NCBI RefSeq assembly: GCF_003130405.1
Contig: NZ_QEAS01000005.1
Span: forward strand, 1 to 33,282
DNA from: Pararcticibacter amylolyticus
Lineage (GTDB): Bacteria > Bacteroidota > Bacteroidia > Sphingobacteriales > Sphingobacteriaceae
Direction: 5' to 3'
DNA length: 33,282 nucleotides
The translations under genes were made by a program, and so were the position numbers. Position 1 is the first letter of the stretch, and every line of letters begins with the position of its first letter. The notes below the pieces were generated by a model. The model made no database searches. It had not been told where the DNA came from and was given only the letters and a program-made list of their open reading frames with translations. Below, piece by piece: positions 7,554 through 14,263 of the stretch.

Positions 7554-7592
7554 CAAATGTAAAAATAAAAAACCTATCGTTCCAAATGGATT
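7554..7592 (-). promoter_or_regulatory. Promoter and operator of the TetR gene
   Basis: On the - strand TACATTTG (plus-strand 7554-7561) is an exact TAnnTTTG match. A TTTG -33 element lies at 7583-7586, 21 bases away. The operator-like sequence CCTATCGTTCCA (plus strand, 7573-7584) overlaps the -33 element and repeats the sequence in front of the MFS gene. The -7 box ends only five bases before the ATG at 7549. Confidence 0.6.
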
Positions 7593-8467
7593 CTGTTTTA
7601 AGATATTCATGCACTTTGCCGCATACTTTGCCATAGCAATTAATCCAGGTGCGTTAGTGGGAAGCATTGTTAGATATGGCCGGATTAATTCCGGGGAATT
7701 TACCCGAATTTGCCTGGGTGCTGGAATTCTGCCTGGAATTTGGCGAATTACCAGGAAATAATACAGTGTATAATTAATTCGGGATTTATTCATCAAGGTG
7801 TATAGCCATTTTAGGAATAGGACAGGAGACTGTTCCGGAACCGCTTCCGGACAGTTCCGAGGCGATTTTGGCAAGTCTGTGACTTTTTTGCGACTTTTCT
7901 GCGAGTCGGCTGCGACTCCAACCCGAGCACGACTCGCAGAAGAGTCGCAGCCGACTCGCAGAAAATACGTAGCGCCCCGCCTATTGTCCCGGAACTGTCC
8001 CGGTATTGTCCCCAACAGACTCTAACAAAAGGTTTTTTATCATAACCATGGAAGTTAAAGGGGGAGGCACTCCTTTATACGTGGCTAGCAGAAAGCGCCT
8101 GTATAAAAATTCTTCGGCCTACTTGCAAATGTCCTTTCGCCCTTTTAAATTTACCTGGAACCTATTATGAACATACCTCAAGGCTGGCGATTAATCCAGG
8201 CCTCATGGTAAGCTTAAGCCATTTAAATAAAATCCGGCTGATACGTCAGTTAAAGTTCACTGAATGCGAATATGGACTAAACGCGATGTTCTCATTACGG
8301 GAAACCGTAAGCGTGGATGACTTCGCCTCCATACCTTTATTGCATAAATCACTAACAAATATAAATACACAATTATTCATAAAGATGACGGTAACACAGA
8401 CCCCTGGTATAAGCGTGACTAACTATCCGCAGCGTTGCCGCCTATCAAATAGCAGAAAAGATTTCTT
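7593..8467. other. Gene-poor intergenic stretch
   Basis: No credible gene. Around 7640-7760 there are loosely repeated GGAATT/CCTGG-type motifs, and around 7820-8020 a strong palindrome (listed separately). Open frames in this stretch either read through the palindrome (rich in Arg/Ser/Pro) or lack any recognisable feature, including an 89-codon frame at 8205-8474. Confidence 0.55.
7822..8020. repeat. Nested palindrome with a perfect 24-base inverted repeat
   Basis: The arms 7895-7918 and 7942-7965 are perfect reverse complements over 24 bases, separated by 23 bases. That spacer carries part of the same motif again (GACTCGCAGAA at 7931-7941). Outer, imperfect arms contain GGACAGTTCCG (7849-7859) and CGGAACTGTCC (7989-7999). 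Internally redundant arms like these resemble the palindrome at 5251-5408 in style but not in sequence. The pair brackets the TetR/MFS genes. Confidence 0.8.
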
Positions 8468-8725
8468 ATGTTAAAGCTTGAAAAATCACAAACTGGAATA
8501 GCTTCGGAATTTTATGTAGCCGCGGAGCTTTCGAGGAGAGGCTACAATGTTACTCTGACCCTGGGGAATACTAAAGCTATTGACCTCTAAGTTCAGAAAG
8601 GAATAGATATATTCCAGATACAGGTTAAAGGAATTCAAAGAACCAAATCTATCTGCTGGAATATAGACAAGGCTAAGATCAGAGACGATATATATTAGGT
8701 ACTGGTCAATCTTCGAAATTGGAAA
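8468..8725 (+). pseudogene. Broken PD-(D/E)XK-like nuclease family gene
   Basis: From an ATG at 8468 the peptide reads KSQTGIASEFYVAAELSRRG, then YNVTLTLGNTKAIDL, and stops at TAA 8588-8590. The same frame continues as DIFQIQVKGIQRTKSICWN and stops again at TAG 8696-8698, with a short tail (VLVNLRNW). 'FYVA-ELSRRGYNVT-T-GN-KAIDL ... QVQVKAIQ' is a common bacterial family with a PD-(D/E)XK-like core: Asp in AID, Gln-Val-Lys in place of Glu-x-Lys. Two in-frame stops and a lost C-terminus make it a pseudogene. It lies about 90 bases before the TIR operon. Confidence 0.75.
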
Positions 8726-8812
8726 TAAAGAATCCTATTAGTTGCTTTTGTATTTATGACACATGCTGAAACCGCATAATAACTATTGAGATATCGATTA
8801 TAAAATAACAAT

Positions 8813-9346
8813 ATGGCATATTTAACATTTAACAATTTAACCTCACAAGCTTTTTCTAAAGCTGAAAATTTTAACGTTGCCCTAAGGGCAAGAACATATC
8901 ATGAATCCATGGTGTTTCTTTCATATCGAAGGGAAGACAGGAACTGGGTAGCCGGGGTCGTAAGGTTTCTGAAGAGTTTAGGTGTTTCAGTTTATATTGA
9001 CTATTTAGACGAGACGCTCGAAGACAAAACATCTGAAGAGATTGCTGGACGCTTGCGCGATAGAATCAGTAAATGTTCCAAGTTTATTTGTCTAGCAACC
9101 CCTAACAGTTCTAAATCAAAATGGATGCCTTGGGAACTCGGCTTAGGAGACCGGATCGTTAATTATAAAAATGTAGCTATACTTCCTTTAACAAATGAAC
9201 CCAGTTCATGGAACGACCAAGAATATGGCAATATCTATGGAAAGGTACAAAGTAGTTATTCATTTAATATTTCAGACTCTGACGATTGGTATGTTCAGTA
9301 TCCGAATAACACAAAGGTTAAACTTAAAGACTGGTTTTTAAATTGA
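8813..9346 (+). CDS. TIR domain protein, first gene of defence-like operon
   Basis: 177 residues. After a ~30-residue leader (MAYLTFNNLTSQAF...) comes a TIR domain: MVFLSYRREDRNWVAGVVRF (residues 33-52), VYIDYLDETLEDKTSE, LRDRISKCSKFICLATPNSS, and SKWMPWELGLGD. The Glu of WELG (residue 108) is at the position of the catalytic glutamate of NAD+-cleaving TIR domains. The domain fills the protein; no sensor or partner domain is fused to it. Bacterial TIR proteins in anti-phage systems hydrolyse NAD+ or make cyclic ADP-ribose-type signals. Its TGA overlaps the start of the next gene (TGATG), so the operon is tightly coupled. About 110 bases separate it from the upstream pseudogene and should hold the promoter, but I saw no convincing TAnnTTTG. 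Confidence 0.88.
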   Translation: MAYLTFNNLTSQAFSKAENFNVALRARTYHESMVFLSYRREDRNWVAGVVRFLKSLGVSVYIDYLDETLEDKTSEEIAGRLRDRISKCSKFICLATPNSSKSKWMPWELGLGDRIVNYKNVAILPLTNEPSSWNDQEYGNIYGKVQSSYSFNISDSDDWYVQYPNNTKVKLKDWFLN

Positions 9347-9936
9347 TGAGCATGAGCCACAAGTGTTTTATTTCTTTTAAAACAGAAGATTTTTTTTACA
9401 AGAAATATATTCAAGAAAATATGGATATAGACATGATTGATAAATCATTGGACTATTCAATCGACTCGTCAGATCAAGAGCATATTATGCGGCGCATTAG
9501 AGAAGATCATTTGCATGATTCAACAGTGACGATTTTTTTAATCGGTTCTAAAAGCGCCGAAAACCTGGGAGAAAGCGAGCAAAAATATATAAAGCGAGAA
9601 TTGCAAGCGTCCTTATATCATGGTGTTGGAAACACCCAAAATGGAATATTGGGGGTTGTGTTACCAAGTGTTACAGATAAAATTTATTGTGGACAATACT
9701 ACTGTAGTACATGTGGCCGAAATCATAATTGGGTTAAATTGAATAATGATACGGTTATAACGGAATTTAGCTATAATTATTATATACCTAACGGCAAGTG
9801 CGCCCATGGTGAAGATGATAGATTTTGTGTTTTAGTCAGATGGGAGGAATTTAAGCTAAATCCTGAGTTTTATATAGAACAAGCATTTTCGAAGCGTTCC
9901 CAACCAATAGCCAATAAAACTCGCGTACGACCTTAA
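9346..9936 (+). CDS. TIR-like (DUF1863/ThsB-related) protein with Cys-rich insertion
   Basis: 196 residues from the ATG at 9346, which overlaps the previous stop; an ATG at 9352 is also possible. The fold signature is MSHKCFISFKTEDFFYKKYI, IDSSDQEHIMRRIREDHLHD, STVTIFLIGSKSAENLG, KYIKRELQAS, GILGVVLP. This is the TIR-like pattern of DUF1863 proteins such as the Thoeris sensor ThsB, with a Glu in RELQAS (residue 85) at the expected active-site position. Between the core and the C-terminus is an unusual Cys/His-rich part: CSTCGRNHNW (Cys 120 and 123) and CAHGEDDRFC (Cys 152, His 154, Cys 161), which could bind zinc. It probably makes or senses an NAD+-derived signal. A 10-base gap leads to the next gene. 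Confidence 0.82.
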   Translation: MSMSHKCFISFKTEDFFYKKYIQENMDIDMIDKSLDYSIDSSDQEHIMRRIREDHLHDSTVTIFLIGSKSAENLGESEQKYIKRELQASLYHGVGNTQNGILGVVLPSVTDKIYCGQYYCSTCGRNHNWVKLNNDTVITEFSYNYYIPNGKCAHGEDDRFCVLVRWEEFKLNPEFYIEQAFSKRSQPIANKTRVRP

Positions 9937-9946
9937 TCGATTTTGA

Positions 9947-11197
9947 ATGGCACAGCGTTTATGCTTTGTAATCATGGGCTTTGGGAAAAAGACTGATCCG
10001 TCAACAGGCAATACGATCGATCTTGATCAGACATATAAGAATATAATTAAGCCAGCGGTTATTGAGTCAGGCTTGGATTGTGTTAGGGCGGATGAAGTGA
10101 AAGAGAGTGGCTTGATCGATAAAAGCATGTATGCGTTATTAATGTATGCCGATTTGGTAATAGCTGATATTTCGACGTATAACCCCAACGCCTTGTATGA
10201 ACTGGGTATTAGACATGCCGTTCGACCATTTTCAACAATCATTTTAAAGGAAAGGTCTGGCAAAGTTCCGTTTGATCTAGATCATAATAGAATATTTCAA
10301 TATACTCACTTAGGAGAAGATATTGGAGTAGACGAGTCTCATCGTTGTCGTCAGGAGCTTGTTGATTTGATTCATCATGTTGAAATGGTTCAACAAATCG
10401 ATAGCCCGCTTTATGAATACCTAAGCAATGTAAATCCTCCTACATTGCCGCCCGAAGAATATAAGAAGGTAATTGGGGATCTGGCCGATAAAGAAGAACG
10501 AATATTTGCTATTGTCGAACGAGCAAAGCAGCTTTTTGCTGATGAAGATAATGCCAAGGATGCAGCAGTATATTGGGAAAAAGCGCATAAAATAGTGCCG
10601 AGTGAGCCTTATTTTGTCCAACAGCTGGCGCTTTGCATTTACAAAGCAAAATATCCAACGGAACAAACGGCACTCGTAGACGCCTTACGCATAATTAGCC
10701 AACTCGATCCAGAAGGTGATACCAATGATCCCGAGACTCTAGGGATAACTGGCGCGATTTATAAAAATCTATGGCTATTCAACAAAGATATTGGATACTT
10801 AGATCGGGCTTTGGGTTATTATGGAAAAGGGTTTAAAATTAGAAATGATTATTATAATGGAGAAAATTATGCCTTGTGCTCAAATTTCAAAAGTATCTCC
10901 GCTGAAAATATTGAAGAGAGGGTCTATTATAAGGTCGAAGCAAGGAAGACCAGAGAACATATTCTCGAAATTTTACTTGATATTATCAATAGGGGCGATA
11001 TAGATCAACGTATAGATAAATGCTGGATTTACGCCACAATGGCAAATTGCTATTTTGCAACGGAACAGGAAGAAAAAGGCATTGAATGCGAAAAATGGTT
11101 TTACCAGATTACGGATGAAAGATGGAAAGTCAAGACATACATAGACAACAAGAGTTATTTGTTATCGGTAATAAAACGTAATGGCACGGGAGTTTAA
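9947..11197 (+). CDS. Deoxyribosyltransferase-like (DRHyd) domain + MAP3K TRAFs-binding TPR protein (DUF4071-like)
   Basis: 416 residues in two parts. Residues 1-~150 form a nucleoside 2-deoxyribosyltransferase-like domain: LCFVIMGFGKK (5-15), DQTYKNIIKPAV, CVRADE (45-50), YADLVIADIS (67-76) and NPNALYELGIRHA (79-91), where Glu85 matches the family's catalytic glutamate. Residues ~180-416 are helical repeats. ETLGITGAIYKNLW, YLDRALGYYGKGFKIRNDYY and the later WIYATMANCYFATEQEEKG match the 'MAP3K TRAFs-binding' domain, the region next to the N-terminus of animal ASK kinases. A DRHyd-like domain followed by this TPR array is the layout described for ASK kinases and for bacterial conflict proteins. 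It likely acts on NAD+ or nucleotide metabolites and uses the TPR part for regulation or partner binding. The 3' end overlaps the next gene by 17 bases. Confidence 0.82.
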   Translation: MAQRLCFVIMGFGKKTDPSTGNTIDLDQTYKNIIKPAVIESGLDCVRADEVKESGLIDKSMYALLMYADLVIADISTYNPNALYELGIRHAVRPFSTIILKERSGKVPFDLDHNRIFQYTHLGEDIGVDESHRCRQELVDLIHHVEMVQQIDSPLYEYLSNVNPPTLPPEEYKKVIGDLADKEERIFAIVERAKQLFADEDNAKDAAVYWEKAHKIVPSEPYFVQQLALCIYKAKYPTEQTALVDALRIISQLDPEGDTNDPETLGITGAIYKNLWLFNKDIGYLDRALGYYGKGFKIRNDYYNGENYALCSNFKSISAENIEERVYYKVEARKTREHILEILLDIINRGDIDQRIDKCWIYATMANCYFATEQEEKGIECEKWFYQITDERWKVKTYIDNKSYLLSVIKRNGTGV

Positions 11198-11588
11198 AAT
11201 ATTTATAAGCCATTGTTGGGACTACCATACAGATCTTGTTAAATTACGATCTTTGTTGCTTCGCAGGGGGTATTTTAACGTTGAGTTTTTAGAGGCATCT
11301 ATCGATATGCCTATAAACTCTGAACGTGCAGTTTATGTGAAACGGGCACTTAGAAGCAAAATAATCACATCCCATTTAGTTTTAGCAATTGGGGGAATGT
11401 ATGCCAGTTATAGTGAATGGATGTACTATGAATTGGAGACAGCATACCAACGTTATATCCCAGTTGTGGGAGTCGCCCCATTTGGGCAACAAAGAGTATC
11501 TAAAATTGTTCAAGATTATTCGATACAAGTTGTACGGTGGAATACAGAGAGTATAGTAAATGCAATAAGAACTTACGCAAAAGTTTAG
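11181..11588 (+). CDS. ThsB-like TIR-domain protein
   Basis: 135 residues, a single domain: FKIFISHCWDYHTDLVKLRS (residues 5-24), VEFLEASIDMPINSERAVYV, SHLVLAIGGMYASYSEWMYY, ELETA (84-88), IPVVGVAPFGQQRVSKIV, VVRWNTESIVNAIR. This is the layout of the TIR-like family containing the Thoeris sensor ThsB, which responds to phage by making a cyclic ADP-ribose-type signal. Glu84 is at the expected catalytic place. The ATG lies inside the end of the preceding gene (17-base overlap), showing strict co-expression. No ThsA (SIR2-SLOG or Macro-TM) is in the window. The next gene encodes a different membrane protein that could take the effector role. Confidence 0.88.
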   Translation: MAREFKIFISHCWDYHTDLVKLRSLLLRRGYFNVEFLEASIDMPINSERAVYVKRALRSKIITSHLVLAIGGMYASYSEWMYYELETAYQRYIPVVGVAPFGQQRVSKIVQDYSIQVVRWNTESIVNAIRTYAKV

Positions 11589-11592
11589 AAAA

Positions 11593-12456
11593 ATGAAAGA
11601 GAAAGATTTTCCGTGTTACTACGTAGATAGCGACAATGCTTCTAAGTTCGCCCAGAAAACCTATAAAGTTTTTATTTGGGTAAGTATAGGTTTTATGTTT
11701 CTTGCTACACTGGTCGATAGTTTGGACTTTTTTCAGGAGATTAAACGGTATACTGGAATTGCTGTCTTCATTTCTGGAGCTATGACCTTATTACTAACAC
11801 TTCTAAAACCAGAGAAAAGTTGGTACAAGGGGCGAGCAATTGCAGAATCCATGAAAACTCTGAGCTGGCGATATATGATGCATATTGATCCATTCGATGC
11901 AAATGATGACCGTCAGAATCTGATTCGTTTTACTGATAGAATAAGTGCAATCAATGCTCAAGCTAACCAAGATGGCTTTATCCCTAAACCTAATAAATAT
12001 CATTCAGATGTGATAACCGCTGAAATGGATGCTATTAGGAATAAAAACCTATTGGAACGTAAAGATTACTATAAAACACATAGAATAGAGAACCAAATTA
12101 GCTGGTATCGTCAAAAGAGTATAAACTATAAACTAGCTGGAAATATATGCTCCTGGGCTATTTTTGTTTGCCAACTCATAGCTGGATTTTACCTTGTAAA
12201 AAACAACGGGCAAAACACGTCAGTGAATCTGAATGGAATAATGGTTTTTATTGCCACATCATTGATTGCTATAGTTGAACTTTATAAATTTAAAGATTTG
12301 CATCAGGCCTATGCTCTGACTCATCAGGAGCTGAATATCATTAAAACAAGATTTGGAATAATTCAAGACCAAAGGTCATTTAACCAGTTTGTTTTAGAAG
12401 CCGAGCAAGCCATATCAAGAGAACACACAATGTGGCTAGCAAGAAGAATTGGTTGA
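11593..12456 (+). CDS. DUF4231/SLATT-domain membrane protein, candidate effector
   Basis: 287 residues with two helix pairs: about 26-45 and 55-72 (VFIWVSIGFMFLATLV, IAVFISGAMTLLLTLL), then about 182-203 and 214-231. After each pair comes a soluble helical part. The first, SWYKGRAIAESMKTLSWRYM (76-95), shows the W-x-x-x-R-x-x-A-E-x-x-K-x-x-x-W-R-Y pattern of SLATT/DUF4231 proteins. The second, YALTHQELNIIKTRFG with EAEQAISREHTMW, fits the same family. SLATT proteins are predicted pore-forming effectors linked to nucleotide-signal systems. It starts four bases after the ThsB-like gene and ends the operon, the usual place for an effector. Activation by a signal made by the upstream TIR/DRHyd proteins is inferred. 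Confidence 0.85.
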   Translation: MKEKDFPCYYVDSDNASKFAQKTYKVFIWVSIGFMFLATLVDSLDFFQEIKRYTGIAVFISGAMTLLLTLLKPEKSWYKGRAIAESMKTLSWRYMMHIDPFDANDDRQNLIRFTDRISAINAQANQDGFIPKPNKYHSDVITAEMDAIRNKNLLERKDYYKTHRIENQISWYRQKSINYKLAGNICSWAIFVCQLIAGFYLVKNNGQNTSVNLNGIMVFIATSLIAIVELYKFKDLHQAYALTHQELNIIKTRFGIIQDQRSFNQFVLEAEQAISREHTMWLARRIG

Positions 12457-12474
12457 TTTATATTAAATCCTCTT

Positions 12475-12531
12475 TGGCAACAGTTTATAAATGAAACACT
12501 CATCATGCTTCTTGATGAATGTGAATTGCCA
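12475..12531. terminator. Stem-loop between converging operons, candidate bidirectional terminator
   Basis: The outer arms TGGCAA (12475-12480) and TTGCCA (12526-12531) enclose a better inner hairpin. CAC+TCATCA (12497-12505) pairs with TGATGA+A+GTG (12513-12523), with one or two bulged bases and a seven-base loop. It lies in the 105-base gap between the ends of the TIR/SLATT operon and the GHKL/TIR/channel operon. There is no long T-run, so strength is uncertain. Confidence 0.4.
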
Positions 12532-12561
12532 GTCATGCAAGATATGTATCCATCCTCTCAA

Positions 12562-13110
12562 TTAGTCCTCCGTATTTGTATTTATATACCGTTGTCCTGA
12601 TTTTAGAAATGACCTTATCTCTGCTAATCCGCCCAAAAAGAGAACTAGATAGGAAAAACCTAAAAAGGTTCCGAACATATAATAACATTTGGCAATTACG
12701 CTATTGGCTACGATTTCATCTGTCCCTATATTGGTGATTGTTAAATAACTGTAATAGAAAAAATAGAATGCTAGTTTAAAAATGTCTAAATGATCTTCAG
12801 AAAATTCAAAGTTCTCTCGGTCTAATTCATAGATGAACCAATTTTGAAAGGTAAAAACAAGGATCAAGTAAATGAAAATCACCATGAATTTTAAAAGGAA
12901 CCACGGATATGACTTTTGTTTAGAATCAAGTTTTGCAGTTTGTTCTAAACTATATAAAATGAAATAGAAATAACAGTACAGCGACATAAATATTGAGAAG
13001 CAATAATCGACTATGTAACTGGTGTTATTTTTGGGGGCTATTAGATGAAATAATACTTGCACTATCGCCGATAAAAAAACGACTGAAAAATTTACTCTAA
13101 AACCCTTCAT
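12562..13110 (-). CDS. Channel-like membrane protein with degenerate selectivity filter
   Basis: 182 residues with four hydrophobic segments: about 7-25, 33-55, 69-95 and 137-165. Between the last two is a re-entrant-looking stretch, LAFYFFYYSYLTITNIGTDE (113-132). In two-helix potassium-channel domains this place holds the filter in a 'T-x-T-T-x-G-Y-G-D' setting; here it reads T-I-T-N-I-G-T-D-E-I, so the fold seems kept but the second Gly and the Tyr are missing. The last helix (GTFLGFSYLVLFLGGLAEI) ends like an inner pore helix. It is the last gene of the - strand operon behind a TIR protein and a GHKL nuclease, so a membrane-effector role is plausible. It could instead be a non-selective or regulatory channel relative. 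Confidence 0.72.
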   Translation of the reverse strand: MKGFRVNFSVVFLSAIVQVLFHLIAPKNNTSYIVDYCFSIFMSLYCYFYFILYSLEQTAKLDSKQKSYPWFLLKFMVIFIYLILVFTFQNWFIYELDRENFEFSEDHLDIFKLAFYFFYYSYLTITNIGTDEIVANSVIAKCYYMFGTFLGFSYLVLFLGGLAEIRSFLKSGQRYINTNTED

Positions 13111-13197
13111 TGGTCTGCCTAATGCTTTTTTTTTGTCGCTTCCTATTACAATATTTTCCCGATGTTGATATTCTTGAAAGCATTATCGGGGCTATAA

Positions 13198-14220
13198 TTA
13201 TTCAGTTATTGAAACATCTTCAAGATATCTATTAACGATGTAAGGGAATTCCTTCACAAACATCAAGTCTTTTCTTGTGCCATAAAACTCTCTCATCATC
13301 GGATGCTCCAAGGAGGTTTCCATCATCATACGAAATGTTTCAATCGCTTCTTGCTTGTCTTCTTTGTTGGAAGTGCTTTTCAATATATCAATCAGTTCTT
13401 TACCTAAATCGTAAATCCAAGGGAGGTCATTTCTTAGTAAGCCTAACACCATTAATAGTCCCCAATAATTCTTTCCTGCCCTCGGTGGAACGTGCAAAAT
13501 CTCTTCAATAAACATAGGATGTAGATTCCTTGACATTCGCCTGAGCTCGTTATTTTTTTCATTTCTGACATGCTGTTCGGCAACCAGCTTTTTTATTTCT
13601 TCAATACTCTCGATTGTTTTAGGCTCTGGATTTCGTAATAATTTTTGGTTATTTCTTGACAGCTCCAATATTTCCTCAAGAATCTCAGCAGTATGAATTT
13701 TAGGTGCAGGAGCATTTGCATTCTCCTCAGAGTCATCGGAAATATCTTTTAAAGCAAGTAAGTCACATTCTAGCGTTGGATACCAGACGTCAAACGCCTT
13801 TTCCAACATCGTATTAGAAATGCAGCCCTCGCCGCATGCTTTATTCATTGAATTCAGAAGCTTTTTTATATCCTCCTTCTCGAAGATAGTGGATTGGAAC
13901 TGAAGAATAGGCCCGTTTACCTCAGATCGTTTAATATCAAACAAGAACGGGCTAACCAACGACTTATCCATGGTTTTAGATAAAGCCCCAGCTTCAAATG
14001 AAAGCCATGGAGCATTGAGGTTTTCTTTGGTTACGCATAATAACCCAAAAGTTGAGTTCTCCAACTCCTTTGCAATATCCGTACTCCATCTTGCTCCTTT
14101 ATCAATATCTTCTGATGATACATAGGGCTCGATCGACTGTATTACAGAAGGGAGCCACTCTCTAAAAACTAGAGCGACTTTGTGGCTTTTATTGCCCGAC
14201 CAACTAATGAATACTTTCAT
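13198..14220 (-). CDS. TIR domain protein with C-terminal helical domain
   Basis: 340 residues. The N-terminal TIR domain is unmistakable: MKVFISWSGNKSHKVALVF (1-19), VSSEDIDKGARWSTDIAKEL (34-53), STFGLLCVTKENLNAPWLSF (56-75), EAGALSK (76-82), with Glu76 at the catalytic position. The next part (SPFLFDIKRSEVNGPILQFQ, 90-109) is typical of the bacterial TIR group. After an acidic linker (161-170) and a probable coiled coil (~176-232), residues ~235-335 form a helical domain (MFIEEILHVPPRAGKNYWGL, DLPWIYDLGKELIDILK) that I do not recognise and that may sense or oligomerise. It lies 43 bases after the GHKL-nuclease gene and 87 before the channel-like gene, all on the - strand. Confidence 0.88.
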   Translation of the reverse strand: MKVFISWSGNKSHKVALVFREWLPSVIQSIEPYVSSEDIDKGARWSTDIAKELENSTFGLLCVTKENLNAPWLSFEAGALSKTMDKSLVSPFLFDIKRSEVNGPILQFQSTIFEKEDIKKLLNSMNKACGEGCISNTMLEKAFDVWYPTLECDLLALKDISDDSEENANAPAPKIHTAEILEEILELSRNNQKLLRNPEPKTIESIEEIKKLVAEQHVRNEKNNELRRMSRNLHPMFIEEILHVPPRAGKNYWGLLMVLGLLRNDLPWIYDLGKELIDILKSTSNKEDKQEAIETFRMMMETSLEHPMMREFYGTRKDLMFVKEFPYIVNRYLEDVSITE

Positions 14221-14263
14221 TTATATTAATTAGATTTATTGTGCACGATCTTGGTTGTCAATA

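Noticed and set aside
7536-8015. 159-codon - strand frame through the palindrome
   Set aside because: It owes its length to the repeat, shows no family features and overlaps the TetR promoter.
8205-8474. 89-codon + strand frame before the nuclease pseudogene
   Set aside because: No recognisable domain or start signal; it ends inside the pseudogene start.
8813-12456. Calling the operon classical Thoeris
   Set aside because: ThsB-like proteins are present but there is no ThsA (SIR2-SLOG or Macro-TM) gene in the operon or nearby.
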